A stretch of DNA of 64,000 nucleotides from CAVUCH01 sp963763095 (GTDB lineage Bacteria > Acidobacteriota > Vicinamibacteria > Vicinamibacterales > JAENWD01), in the NCBI GenBank assembly GCA_963763095.1, contig CAVXNR010000018.1:124001-188000 (forward strand). Reading direction: 5' to 3'. Shown piece after piece: positions 54,815 to 63,535 of the stretch. The notes beneath the pieces were generated by a model that was given only the letters and a program-made list of their open reading frames with translations, did no database searches and was not told where the DNA came from. A program made the translations under genes and the position numbers. The first letter of the stretch is position 1; each line of letters starts with the position of its first letter.

Positions 54815-55873
54815 GACGTCGGTCCGCCGAAGTGCGCGAAGCTCGCCGGCAGCGCCTCGTCACGTCCGCGGCGTCGCAGCACGATCGCGGGATCGCGCGT
54901 CACGATCCCGATGCGCGTGAAGGTCAGCCCGCGCGCGAGCCGCGCCACGCCGCGCAGTCGGCCCTGACGCCGCGCGGGCACTGTAAACAGCAGTTCATAG
55001 TCGTCTCCCCCGGCGGCCGCTTCCAGCACCGCATCACGGCCGGCCGCCTCGAAGAACGCGCGCGCCTCAGGATGCATCGGGAGCGCGTCGGCATCTACCG
55101 TGATGCCTGTGCCGCTCGCCCGCGCCAGTCCGCGCAGGCCGTCAGCGAGGCCGTCGCTCAAATCCATGCACGCGGTCGCCACCTGGTTGCGCCCGAGCAG
55201 CACGCCCAGGCGGACCCGCGGCTCCGGTCGCAGGTACCGGCCCCGCGGGGTCGCCGCGTCAGCCTCGGACACCGCGTCCCAACGGCTCTCGGCGGCGCCG
55301 TTGCCCGCGCAGGCGCACATTGCCAACCCGGCCCGTGCGGCGCCGATGCTGCCGCTGACGAACACGATGTCCCCCGGCCGTGCGCCGGCCCGCGTGAGTA
55401 CCCGACGCGGTCGGTACTGTTCCCATGACCATCACGTCGACGACGAGCGGCCCCGGCGACCGCGACAGGTTCCCGCCGACCACCGTCGTATCGTGCCGGC
55501 GGGCGAGCGCGAGCAGCCCGTCCACCAGTCCGTCGAACTCCGTGAGCGGCAGGAGCCCCGGCATGGCCAGCGAGAGCGTTGCGAGGCGAGGCGTCGCACC
55601 CATCGCCGCAAGGTCGCTCAAGTTGACCGCCAGCGCCCGATGGCCGATCGCTGGGCTTGGAACGAACCGCCGGTCGAAGTGGACGCCTTCCACGGAGGCG
55701 TCGGTCGTGATGACTTCCAGCTCGTTGCGCTTCGGGCTCGCCACCGCCCCATCGTCCCCCGGGCCCACGAGGAGCCAGTCGGGAGCGAGGGGGAGGCGGC
55801 TCGTGATCCGATCGATCAGGTCATGCTCGCCGACATCGGCAACGGTGACGGTCGCCGGTCCTGAGCCCGTCAC
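54808..55873 (-). CDS. thiL: thiamine-monophosphate kinase, frameshifted
   Basis: The N-terminal frame has E-H-D-L-I-D-R-I, G-D-D-G-A-V, T-T-D-A-S-V-E-G-V-H-F and N-L-S-D-L-A-A-M-G-A-T-P. After a one-base shift near 55421 the next frame continues with P-G-D-I-V-F-V-S-G-S-I-G-A-A, A-C-M-D-L-S-D-G-L and G-G-D-D-Y-E-L-L-F. All ATP and Mg binding motifs are present, so the enzyme is probably intact in the cell. ThiL makes thiamine pyrophosphate from the monophosphate. The start overlaps the rny stop. Confidence 0.9.
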
Positions 55874-57447
55874 TTCGCGTAGTCAACCGCCCGCGTTTCG
55901 CGGATGACGGTCACCTTGATGTGGCCGGGGTATTCGAGCTCGTTCTCGATTCGCCGCGCAATGTCCTTCGAGAGCCAGATCGCCTCCTCGTCGCTGACCT
56001 TGTCACTCTCCACCATGATGCGGATCTCCCGTCCGGCCTGCAGCGCGAACGATTTGGACACACCCTTGAACGAGTCGGCGATGCGTTCGAGCTTCTCGAG
56101 CCGCTTGATGTACGACTCGAGGATGTCGCGCCGCGCACCAGGGCGTGCGGCCGAGATCGCGTCGGCCGCCTGCACGATCATCGCTTCGAGCGACGGCCAG
56201 TCGATGTCCATATGGTGGGCGGCAACCGCCTGCAGCACGGGCTCCGACTCACCATGCTTCTTCAGGAAATCGAGGCCGAGCTCGAGGTGCGTGCCCTGGA
56301 TGTCGCGATCGATGGCCTTGCCGATATCGTGCAGGAATGCCGCACGCACGGCCACCATCGCGTCAAGCCCGAGCTCGCGCGCCATGATGCCGGCAAGGTA
56401 GGCCACTTCGCGCGAATGATGGAGGATGTTCTGCCCGTAGCTGGTACGGAACCGCAGGCGGCCCATCAGGCGCAGCACGTCGGGGTGCAGGTCATGGAGG
56501 CCGAGCTCGAACGCGGCGGCCTCGCCGTCCTTGCGGACCGCGTCTTCCATCTCGGCGTTCACCTTTTCGACGACCTCCTCGATGCGGGCCGGGTGAATGC
56601 GGCCGTCGGCGATCAGCCGCTCGATGACGCGTCGCGCCACCTCCCGGCGATACGGATCGAAGCCGGAGAGGATGATGGCGCCTGGCGTGTCGTCCACGAT
56701 GAGGTCGACGCCCGTCGCGAGCTCGAGGGCGCGGATGTTCCGGCCCTCCCGGCCGATGATGCGGCCCTTCAGATCGTCGCTTGGCAGGTCCACGACCGAG
56801 ACGGTGGTCTCGATGGTGTGATCTGCGGCTGACCTCTGGATCGCCTGCGTGATGATGGAGCGGGCCGTCGCCTCAGCGTGCTCGCGCGCCTCGGCTTCGA
56901 GCCGCTTCACCAGGTTCGCGGCGTCACGCCTGGCCTCGCCTTCCATCTGCCGCATCAGAAGCTCGCGGGCCGACTCCGCGGTGAGACCAGACACGCGTTC
57001 GAGTTCCCGCTGCTGATTTGCCACGAGCGCGTCGTACTTGCGGGCGGCCGCTTCGAGGCTCCGCTCGCGCTCGGCCATTGCCTCGACCCGGCGTCCGAGC
57101 TCGGATTCGGCACGCGCCGCCTTGTCGAGTTGTTCGGTGAGCGCCGACTCACGGCGGGTGAGTATCTGCTCGATCGAAGTGATCTGCTGCCGGTGATCGC
57201 GGGCGTACTGCTCGGCCTCGAGCCGCAGCTCGTGTGCGCGTTCTTTCGCGTCGAGCAGGGCTTCCTTGCGGCGGGTCTCCGCTTCACGCTCCGCCTCGCG
57301 TAGCAGGCGCGACGCCTGCTCCTCGGCGCGTCCGAGCGTCTCCGCCGCGATGCGCTTGCGGTTGGCGACCCATAGCGCGAACACGGCAGCACCCGTGCCC
57401 AGGGCCACCGCGGCATCGACCACATACTTCAGCAGTTCGCCGCCCAT
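55870..57447 (-). CDS. rny: ribonuclease Y
   Basis: 525 residues, full length. An N-terminal membrane helix (A-A-V-A-L-G-T-G-A-A-V-F-A-L-W-V) is followed by a long coiled coil (about 30-200, rich in E, R, A), a KH domain (S-D-D-L-K-G-R-I-I-G-R-E-G-R-N-I-R-A-L-E) and an HD domain (I-L-H-H-S-R-E-V-A-Y-L, F-L-H-D-I-G-K-A-I-D). It is a membrane-bound endoribonuclease that starts mRNA decay. It lies downstream of zapA and the 6S RNA gene. Confidence 0.97.
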   Translation of the reverse strand: MGGELLKYVVDAAVALGTGAAVFALWVANRKRIAAETLGRAEEQASRLLREAEREAETRRKEALLDAKERAHELRLEAEQYARDHRQQITSIEQILTRRESALTEQLDKAARAESELGRRVEAMAERERSLEAAARKYDALVANQQRELERVSGLTAESARELLMRQMEGEARRDAANLVKRLEAEAREHAEATARSIITQAIQRSAADHTIETTVSVVDLPSDDLKGRIIGREGRNIRALELATGVDLIVDDTPGAIILSGFDPYRREVARRVIERLIADGRIHPARIEEVVEKVNAEMEDAVRKDGEAAAFELGLHDLHPDVLRLMGRLRFRTSYGQNILHHSREVAYLAGIMARELGLDAMVAVRAAFLHDIGKAIDRDIQGTHLELGLDFLKKHGESEPVLQAVAAHHMDIDWPSLEAMIVQAADAISAARPGARRDILESYIKRLEKLERIADSFKGVSKSFALQAGREIRIMVESDKVSDEEAIWLSKDIARRIENELEYPGHIKVTVIRETRAVDYAK

Positions 57448-57560
57448 AGCTCCTCAATCCGAACCCACGTTCGATCGGGTTCCGGGCCCGGGAAGAACAG
57501 GGCGGGGCAGGGAAACCCGCGCCGACTTTTGCTGACTAGGAGGAATCCAGGAGAAGAAAA

Positions 57561-57739
57561 GCCCCGCTTTGCCGTGTGGGGAGGTTGGATGAACCTGCAA
57601 GTGCAGGTGGAACCGCTGTGTTAAGCCGCCATCAAGGCTTCCTCGCTGCGGAGGCATGCACAACAGGCGACGTCGCGATTCGCTTGGAAGAAGCGTTGGC
57701 TCAACCAAGCCTCCGAACCATCACGGGCAAAGCAGAAGC
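57561..57739 (-). ncRNA. ssrS: probable 6S RNA (ssrS)
   Basis: About 180 nt starting just after a strong promoter. Long-range pairing closes a rod: GCTTTGCC (57733-57726) with GGCAAAGC (57573-57566), then GGAGG-C-TTGG-TTG-AGCC with GGTT-CAT-CCAA-CCTCC, leaving a large central open region and a small 3'-side hairpin (ACCTGCA-CT-TGCAGGT). Size, rod shape and position directly downstream of zapA fit 6S RNA, which sequesters sigma-70 holoenzyme. The 3' end runs into a GGGGCTTTTCTT tail, a likely terminator. The 85-codon minus-strand frame here is a shadow. Confidence 0.75.
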
Positions 57740-57745
57740 ACCGTG

Positions 57746-57774
57746 ATCCTAGCCCGGCCCCGCTCGATCGTCAA
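57746..57774 (-). promoter_or_regulatory. promoter of the 6S RNA gene
   Basis: On the minus strand TTGACG (57774-57769), 17 bp, TAGGAT (57751-57746). It is almost identical to the ssrA promoter in this window. The predicted start is at about 57739. Confidence 0.8.
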
Positions 57775-57862
57775 GGGGCCACACGCCTGGAGAGGGAGGT
57801 GCGCAGAGGTGCGCGGACTGACAACGTAGCCCGGGGGCCGGAGCGGCCCGGGCTACGCTTCG

Positions 57863-58159
57863 CTACGAATGCAGAGCCGCGTCCAGCATCTGTTCGATCG
57901 CCCGCGTCCGGTCCACCACCGCGCGTGCGCGCTCGCCGGCGGCTTCGCGGCACCGGAACATCTCGTCCGCGATGTTGAGAGCCGCCAGCACCGCCAGGCG
58001 GAGCGTGTCGTGGGCCGTCCCGCTTTCCGCGGCAGCCTTCATCTTCTCGTCGACATACGCCGCCAGCTCCGCAATGTACGCGGGATCCAGCGTGCTGCGG
58101 ATTGGATACCGCTGGCCCTGGATGAACACCGGAACGACGCGTTCTGAGGGATCGGACAA
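57863..58159 (-). CDS. zapA: cell-division protein ZapA
   Basis: 98 residues with the ZapA pattern: V-F-I-Q-G-Q-R-Y-P-I-R, Y-I-A-E-L-A-A-Y-V-D-E-K-M, R-L-A-V-L-A-A-L-N-I-A-D-E-M, then a C-terminal coiled coil. ZapA cross-links FtsZ filaments. It is preceded by the coiled-coil zapB-like gene and followed by the 6S RNA gene, the classical neighbour. Confidence 0.9.
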   Translation of the reverse strand: MSDPSERVVPVFIQGQRYPIRSTLDPAYIAELAAYVDEKMKAAAESGTAHDTLRLAVLAALNIADEMFRCREAAGERARAVVDRTRAIEQMLDAALHS

Positions 58160-58164
58160 TGTCA

Positions 58165-58254
58165 GGGCTGCAGGCTACAGGCTCCAGCCTGCAGACACTT
58201 TCGGGTCCGACCCCGACGGGGCCCGTAACCCGCAGCCTGCAGCCTGCCGCCTCG
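58165..58254. repeat. inverted heptad-repeat pair, locus D
   Basis: Left arm 58165-58195 (GGCTGCA, GGCTACA, GGCTCCA) and right arm 58227-58254 (CCCGCAG, CCTGCAG, CCTGCCG) are inverted around a 31-bp spacer, filling the gap between the zapB-like gene and zapA. Confidence 0.75.
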
Positions 58255-58259
58255 ATTGT

Positions 58260-58538
58260 TCACAGACTCAACGCGTCGAGTTGCTCGAGCATCTCGGCCA
58301 CACGGCCACGAATCACCTCGCGCTCGTCACGCAGGCTCGTAAGCTCGACACTCACGCCTTCCACCTCTGCAAGGCGTGCGTGCGTCATCTCGAGGTCGTG
58401 CGCGAGCCGCTGGTTCTCCTGGGTCAGCCGTGCCTGATCACCGCGCAGCCGCTCGATCATCCCAACGAGTTGCCGGACTTTCTCTTCGAGGCGGTCAATC
58501 GGTTCGAGATCAACGGTACGTCCCATCGTCTTAGCCAT
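58260..58538 (-). CDS. ZapB-like coiled-coil protein
   Basis: 92 residues from the ATG at 58538, or 88 from the next Met. Nearly the whole protein is a heptad-patterned coiled coil (I-D-R-L-E-E-K-V-R-Q-L-V-G-M-I-E-R-L and L-T-Q-E-N-Q-R-L-A-H-D-L-E-M). Short coiled-coil proteins between pheT and zapA are commonly annotated ZapB-like division factors. The assignment rests on context and shape, not on sequence motifs. Confidence 0.7.
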   Translation of the reverse strand: MAKTMGRTVDLEPIDRLEEKVRQLVGMIERLRGDQARLTQENQRLAHDLEMTHARLAEVEGVSVELTSLRDEREVIRGRVAEMLEQLDALSL

Positions 58539-58575
58539 GAAAGCGAACTCCGGTAAAAAGGCTGCGTGTCTCGTC

Positions 58576-60691
58576 TCATCTTTGCACCGCCCCATGCTCG
58601 CGTATGAGCGTCTGGACGATGTCGGTCATCGCGCGCTGCACGTCCGCATCGGTCAGCGTGCGGTCAGGCGCCTGGAAGGTGAACCGGTAGGAGAGGCTGA
58701 CGCGCCCGTCGGGCACGCCCTTGCCCTGGTACCGGTCGAACTCCCGCACGCGCGTGAGCGTGGCAGGCGCCGCGGCGTGAATGGTGCCACGAACGACTGC
58801 CGCGGGCAAGGTGTCGTCAACGATGATCGAAAGGTCGCGCACGACGGCGGGGTACCGAGGCGGAGGCACCGAGCTGAACATCAGCGGCGACGAGGCGACG
58901 TCGGCCAGGGCGTCGAGGTCGATCTCGGCGACGTAGACTTCGGCGTGCAGCGGCATATCCCGAGCGGCCGTCAGCGCTGGCGCCAGCTGCCCGAGAACCC
59001 CGATCGCGCCCGTGTCGGTCGCTGTCGCGACCACCGCGGCAGATCGGCCGCGGACCAGGTACGGGCGCTCCGCCGGCCTCAACTCCACGTCGACTTTCAG
59101 CCCCGCCGCGATGAGTTCAACGGCGCCTTTCATGTCGAAGAAGTCGACCGGCCGGCGGCTGCCGCTCCAGTGCGTCGGGGCGCCTGCGCCGACCCATGCG
59201 AGCGCCACCGCTCGCCGTTCCCCGCTGTTTCGGTTGAAGACGGTGCCCAGCTCGAACAGGCGAGCGTCCTCCAGGCCGCGCCGGAGGTTGTGTGCGACGG
59301 CCTCGATGACACCCGCCAGCAGACACGGCCGCAGGACGGCGAACTGCTCCGAAAGTGGATTCAGGATGTCGACCAGATCCGGCGCGGCGGCGAACGACAA
59401 CGCGGCTCCCCGCTCGATGAATGAGAACGTCACCGCTTCGGAGAACCCGGCCGACGCCGCGAGACGCCGCACGAGCCGGTCTCGCTCGAGACGGCCGTCT
59501 GGTTCCGCGGGTGTCTGCTCGAGCGTCGGAAAGGTGGTGGGCAGGCGATCGTACCCGAAGTGACGCGCGATCTCCTCTATCAGGTCGATGTCGCGCCCGA
59601 CGTCGATCCGCCACGACGGGTACAGTGACACTGAGACAGGTGCCACGCTCTGTGGGCTGGCTCGCGGGTGACCCATCGTCCGCGGTCGATGCCTGCGGCA
59701 CCACACCGAACCCCAACCCCTCGAGCGTCCGAGTGATCTCCGACGTGGGCACGTCGGCGCCAAGCACCTGTGCCACGCGTGCCGTGTCGATCTCGACCAG
59801 CCGGCGTTCGCGCTTCGCGGGATACGCGTCGACGAAACCAGGCCGGGCGTGGCCGGCACCGGTCTCTTCCAGCAGCGCGCAGGCGCGCGCCAGGGCCACC
59901 GGAGGCGCCTCGATGTCGGCCCCGCGCTCGAACCGGTACGACGCTTCCGTCGATAGCCCGAGGCGCCTGCTCGTACGCCGGATGCCGGTCGGCTCGAACC
60001 AGGCGCTCTCGAGCGCGATTAGATGGGTGGCGTCGGACACTTCGCTGTCGCGGCCCCCCATCACACCGCCGATCGCTTGCGGCCGCGTCGCGTCGGCGAT
60101 GACGAGGATGTCTGGCACGAGCGCACGGTCCTGGGCATCGAGCGTCGTAACGCGTTCGCCTGTCCGCGCGGTGCGGATGCGCAGCTCGGGTCCGGCGAGC
60201 CGCTCGAAATCGAACGCATGCATCGGGTGGCCGATTTCGAGCAACACGTAGTTCGTGATGTCAACGATGTTGTTGATGGCACGCACCCCGGCGGCAGCCA
60301 ATCGATTCTGCATCCAGGCTGGTGATGGGGCGATCTGCACTTCAGCAAGCGCGGCGCAGTATCGAGGGCAGCGGGCAGCATCCTCGATCGTGACCCGCAG
60401 GTCGCCAACCTGCGTCCCGTCGGCTGCGCCGAGCGTCGACAGGCGCGGCATCTTCAGCAGCGTGTCGTACAGCGTCGCGACCTCGCGGGCGATGCCAAGC
60501 ACGCTGAGGCAGTCGGGACGATTCGCGGTGATCTCCAGATCGATGACGGCATCGTCTCGGCCGGCGGCCGCGCCGGGCGGCGGCTCGACCGACGCCACTT
60601 CGAAGCCTGCCATGTGCAGGTCCGACGCCAGCTTCGCGGGCGTCACCGGAACGTCCACGAGCTCACGCAGCCAGGAGACGAGGATCTTCAA
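58576..60691 (-). CDS. pheT: phenylalanyl-tRNA synthetase beta subunit, frameshifted
   Basis: The first frame runs M-K-I-L-V-S-W-L-R-E-L-V through E-I-T-A-N-R-P-D-C-L-S-V-L-G-I-A-R-E and N-N-I-V-D-I-T-N-Y-V-L-L-E to T-V-P near 59630. A one-base shift then leads to S-W-R-I-D-V-G-R-D-I-D-L-I-E-E-I-A-R, the catalytic-like core and the C-terminal anticodon-binding domain (Y-P-A-V-V-R-D-L-S-I-I-V-D). There is no N-terminal tRNA-binding EMAP-type domain, so it is the shorter beta form. The gene is essential, so the shift is almost certainly a sequence error. Confidence 0.93.
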
Positions 60692-61785
60692 AAGGCGAAC
60701 TGCTCCAGGAAGCGGAGGTCGTTTTCGTAGAACTGCCGGATGTCGTCGACTCCGTACACCAGCATGGCGAGCCGCTCGATGCCGATGCCGAAGGCGAACC
60801 CGGTCACGGCCCGCGGGTCATAGCCGACAGCCTCGAACACGGCCGGGTGCACCATGCCGCAGCCGAGCACCTCGATCCACCCGGTGCGTTTGCAGATCGC
60901 GCAGCCGGTTCCGCCGCAGGATCGGCAGCCGATGAAGACGTCGGCGCTCGGCTCCGTATACGGGAAGAAGCTCGGGCGGAACATCACCGGCGTATCTGGT
61001 CCGAACATCTCGCGCAGGCAGCCGATGATCGACCCCTTCAAATCGCCCATCGACACGTGAGCGCCGACGACCAGGCCCTCGACCTGCTGGAACATCGGCG
61101 TGTGCGTCAGGTCCAGGTTGTCGCGGCGGTAGACGCGTCCCGGCGCGATGACCCGGACCGGCGGCCGGTGCGACTGCATGTAGCGAATCTGCATCGCCGA
61201 GGTGTGCGTCCGCAGCAGGGTGGCAGGCCGCTCGGACGCGGCGTCCTCCTCACCTCGCACCTTCGGCCCGCCGGGGACACCGACCGGCCGCACCGCGCGC
61301 GCAAACGGCTCGCGCAGGTACAACGTGTCCTGCATGTCGCGCGCGGGGTGATCCGGCGGCATGTTGAGCGCTTCGAAGTTGTGGTAGTCATCCTCCGTTT
61401 CGGGGCCGTCGAGGATCTCATACCCCTGCCTCGCGAAGATCGCTTCGAGCCGCTCACGCAGGATGGTGAGCGGGTGACGATGACCGACGACGGCAGGCCG
61501 GCCGGGCAGCGTCACGTCCACGGCCCCTGCCGGCGGCCGTGACGATTCGAGGGCACTGCGGCGCCCGGCGATGGCTTCTTCGATGTGAATCTTGAGCTCG
61601 TTCGCCAGTCGCCCCAGGACGGGACGCTCCTCCGGGGAGGCGGAGGCGACTTCCTTCATCAGCGCCGCGACGGCGCCGCCCTTCCGTCCGAGGTACTGGT
61701 CCTTGAGTGCCTTGAGGTCGTTGTCGGATGCGGCGTCACCCAACTGCTCGTCGAAGCGGGCGCGAAGCTTATCGACGGCGGTCAT
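60688..61785 (-). CDS. pheS: phenylalanyl-tRNA synthetase alpha subunit
   Basis: 365 residues. Class II motifs are visible: H-P-x-x-x-M-Q-D-T-L-Y, R-T-H-T-S-A-M-Q-I-R-Y-M, G-R-V-Y-R-R-D-N-L-D-L-T-H-T-P-M-F-Q-Q-V-E-G, and G-F-A-F-G-I-G-I-E-R-L-A-M-L at the end. A cysteine cluster, C-R-S-C-G-G-T-G-C-A-I-C, probably binds zinc. The stop overlaps the pheT start (ATGA). Confidence 0.97.
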   Translation of the reverse strand: MTAVDKLRARFDEQLGDAASDNDLKALKDQYLGRKGGAVAALMKEVASASPEERPVLGRLANELKIHIEEAIAGRRSALESSRPPAGAVDVTLPGRPAVVGHRHPLTILRERLEAIFARQGYEILDGPETEDDYHNFEALNMPPDHPARDMQDTLYLREPFARAVRPVGVPGGPKVRGEEDAASERPATLLRTHTSAMQIRYMQSHRPPVRVIAPGRVYRRDNLDLTHTPMFQQVEGLVVGAHVSMGDLKGSIIGCLREMFGPDTPVMFRPSFFPYTEPSADVFIGCRSCGGTGCAICKRTGWIEVLGCGMVHPAVFEAVGYDPRAVTGFAFGIGIERLAMLVYGVDDIRQFYENDLRFLEQFAF

Positions 61786-61812
61786 GGGACGAAGGAGTTA
61801 CTGACCAGTGAA

Positions 61813-62028
61813 ATGCACGATGCACAATGCACAATGCACACGAACTCGAGGGCAACACACAAGCGTTCGAGACATTCTCCGTAGCACGTCTCACCTCGGC
61901 ACTCCGTATGCCGGCCTGCGGGTCCGCTTCAGTGACGTGCTACCGCAGCGAGCGTGCAGGTACAACACACAGCACCGGCAGGGCTCCCGCTGGCCGGGTG
62001 TGCATCGTGCATCGTGCATTGTGCATTA
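61813..62028. repeat. inverted heptad-repeat pair, locus E
   Basis: Left arm 61813-61842 (ATGCACG, ATGCACA x3) and right arm 61998-62028 (TGTGCAT, CGTGCAT units) are inverted around about 155 bp. The right arm ends in the rplT stop codon. No gene is visible in 61786-62025. Confidence 0.88.
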
Positions 62029-62406
62029 CGAAGCGGGCGGCACGGCGGCAGCCGGCCGCGCCGACTTGGCCTGCGCCGCGACGCTCGCGAACGCGGCAGG
62101 AGAGGTCACGGCGAGATCGGCAAGCGTCTTCCGGTCGAGGCCGACGCCGGCGATCTTGAGACCGTTGATCAGCTGTCCGTAGGTCAACCCGTTCTCGCGG
62201 GCCGCGGCGTTGATCCGGATCACCCACAGGCGGCGGAAGTCCCGCTTCTTGTTCCTACGGCCGACAAAGGCGTACTTGAGGGCGGTGTCGGCGGACTCTT
62301 TCGCCGCGCGATACAGCTTGCTCTTCGTCGCGTAGAAGCCTTTGGTGCGTGCGAGCAGCTTCTTGCGCTTGGCTCGCCGGACGGTTCCGCGTTTGACTCG
62401 AGGCAT
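62026..62406 (-). CDS. rplT: 50S ribosomal protein L20
   Basis: 126 residues. P-R-V-K-R-G-T-V-R-R-A-K-R-K-K-L-L-A-R-T-K-G-F-Y, R-N-K-K-R-D-F-R-R-L-W-V-I-R-I-N-A-A and N-G-L-T-Y-G-Q-L-I-N-G-L are conserved. The Ala-rich C-terminal 15 residues are an extension beyond the usual end. It is unusually far from rpmI (236 bp), with a heptad hairpin between. Confidence 0.97.
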   Translation of the reverse strand: MPRVKRGTVRRAKRKKLLARTKGFYATKSKLYRAAKESADTALKYAFVGRRNKKRDFRRLWVIRINAAARENGLTYGQLINGLKIAGVGLDRKTLADLAVTSPAAFASVAAQAKSARPAAAVPPAS

Positions 62407-62419
62407 CGTTCTTCCCTTG

Positions 62420-62620
62420 TTAAGGCTAAAGGCTAAAGGCTAAAGGCTAAAGGCTGAAGGCTGAAGGCTGAAGGCTAACGGCCAAACGCCTAGACCAGAG
62501 GCTCTGGAGCGGCAAACGGTCGGGCACTCCGAGCTTGCGCCGAGAGCAAGAGCGCGGCTCACGCGCCATTCCTCCCTTAGCCCTTAGCCCTTAGCCCTTA
62601 GCCCTTAGCCCTTAAGCCCT
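62420..62620. repeat. inverted heptad-repeat pair, locus F
   Basis: Left arm 62420-62479 (GGCTAAA x4-5, GGCTGAA x3) and right arm 62573-62620 (CCCTTAG repeated six times) are inverted around about 93 bp, between rpmI and rplT. It is the most regular of the heptad pairs. Confidence 0.92.
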
Positions 62621-62642
62621 TGCGTCCCCGTGCGTGTGATCC

Positions 62643-62840
62643 CTATTTGTACGGCAGCATCAACGCCAGCTTCACCGCGTCGCCCGGGGTCACCGGCTTG
62701 TCGCCGCGCTGGGCGCGCTTCACCTTGGTCGTCTTGCTCGTCAGGATGTGCCGCTTGAAGGCGCTGCTCCGGAGGAACTTGCCGGTGGCGGTCTTCTTGA
62801 AGCGCTTGGCGGCGCCGCGATGAGTCTTGAGCTTCGGCAT
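62643..62840 (-). CDS. rpmI: 50S ribosomal protein L35
   Basis: 65 residues. P-K-L-K-T-H-R-G-A-A-K-R-F-K-K-T-A-T-G-K and R-S-S-A-F-K-R-H-I-L-T-S-K are the L35 signature. It follows infC by 3 bp. Confidence 0.97.
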   Translation of the reverse strand: MPKLKTHRGAAKRFKKTATGKFLRSSAFKRHILTSKTTKVKRAQRGDKPVTPGDAVKLALMLPYK

Positions 62841-62843
62841 CTT

Positions 62844-63524
62844 CTAGCTTTCTTCGGGTGCCGGCGGTGCTGTCACCGAGCCGGCCAGGGGCGCCGCGCC
62901 CACCGGAGTGGGAGTGGCAGCCGTCGTTGACGGAGCAGGCCGTCGTGCCGCGTCGGCGGCGGGCGCTGCTGAGGGGCGGCGGCCCGACTTGTCGGACTTG
63001 CCGGTCAGGATCGTGTGCATCTGGTTGCCCTCTTGCCGCGGCCCCGACTCGGCCAGCGCGACCTCGGACAACTCGCCGATCAGGCGCTCCAGAATGCGCC
63101 GCCCGATTTCGGGGTGCGCCATCTCGCGTCCGCGGAAGAACACCGTCGCCTTCACCTTGTCGCCCTCGGCGAGGAAGCGCTCGATGTGCTTCTTCTTGAA
63201 CTGGTAATCGTGCTCGTCCACCTTCGGACGAAACTTGATTTCCTTGACCTCGATGATCTTCTGGTGCTTCTTCGCCTCGCGCGCCCGTTTCTGTTCCTGG
63301 TACTGGTACTTGCCGAAATCCATGATCCGGCAGACCGGCGGAACGGCGGTCGGCGAAATCTCCACCAGATCGAGCCCCTTCTGTCGTGCGATCGTGATGG
63401 CCTGCGGCGGTGGCATGATGCCGAGCTGCTGGCCGGTGTCGTCGATCACGCGGATCTCGCGGACGCGAATCCGTTCATTCACCCGGACCCGATCGTCACG
63501 CCGGCCGGAACGTTCGAAAGCGAT
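62844..63524 (-). CDS. infC: translation initiation factor IF-3, probable AUC start
   Basis: The conserved core (V-N-E-R-I-R-V-R-E-I-R-V-I-D, K-G-L-D-L-V-E-I-S-P, P-P-V-C-R-I-M-D-F-G-K-Y, and the C-domain K-V-D-E-H-D-Y-Q-F-K-K-K-H) is complete. A GTG at 63482 is possible but has no ribosome site. In the same frame an ATC at 63524 follows AGGGAGG with 5 nt spacing and gives I-A-F-E-R-S-G-R-R-D-D-R-V-R-V-N-E-R, a natural IF-3 start. Rare start codons are typical of infC and permit autoregulation by IF-3. The last 60 residues are an Ala/Pro-rich tail. The ribosome site overlaps the thrS stop. Confidence 0.92.
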   Translation of the reverse strand: MAFERSGRRDDRVRVNERIRVREIRVIDDTGQQLGIMPPPQAITIARQKGLDLVEISPTAVPPVCRIMDFGKYQYQEQKRAREAKKHQKIIEVKEIKFRPKVDEHDYQFKKKHIERFLAEGDKVKATVFFRGREMAHPEIGRRILERLIGELSEVALAESGPRQEGNQMHTILTGKSDKSGRRPSAAPAADAARRPAPSTTAATPTPVGAAPLAGSVTAPPAPEES

Positions 63525-63535
63525 AGTAGCCTCCC

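Noticed and set aside
57454..57708. 84-codon minus-strand open frame
   Set aside because: It overlaps the 6S-like RNA; the paired rod structure and promoter explain the region better.
62420..62620. Possible CRISPR array
   Set aside because: The repeat unit is only 7 bp with no spacers between units and no cas genes nearby.
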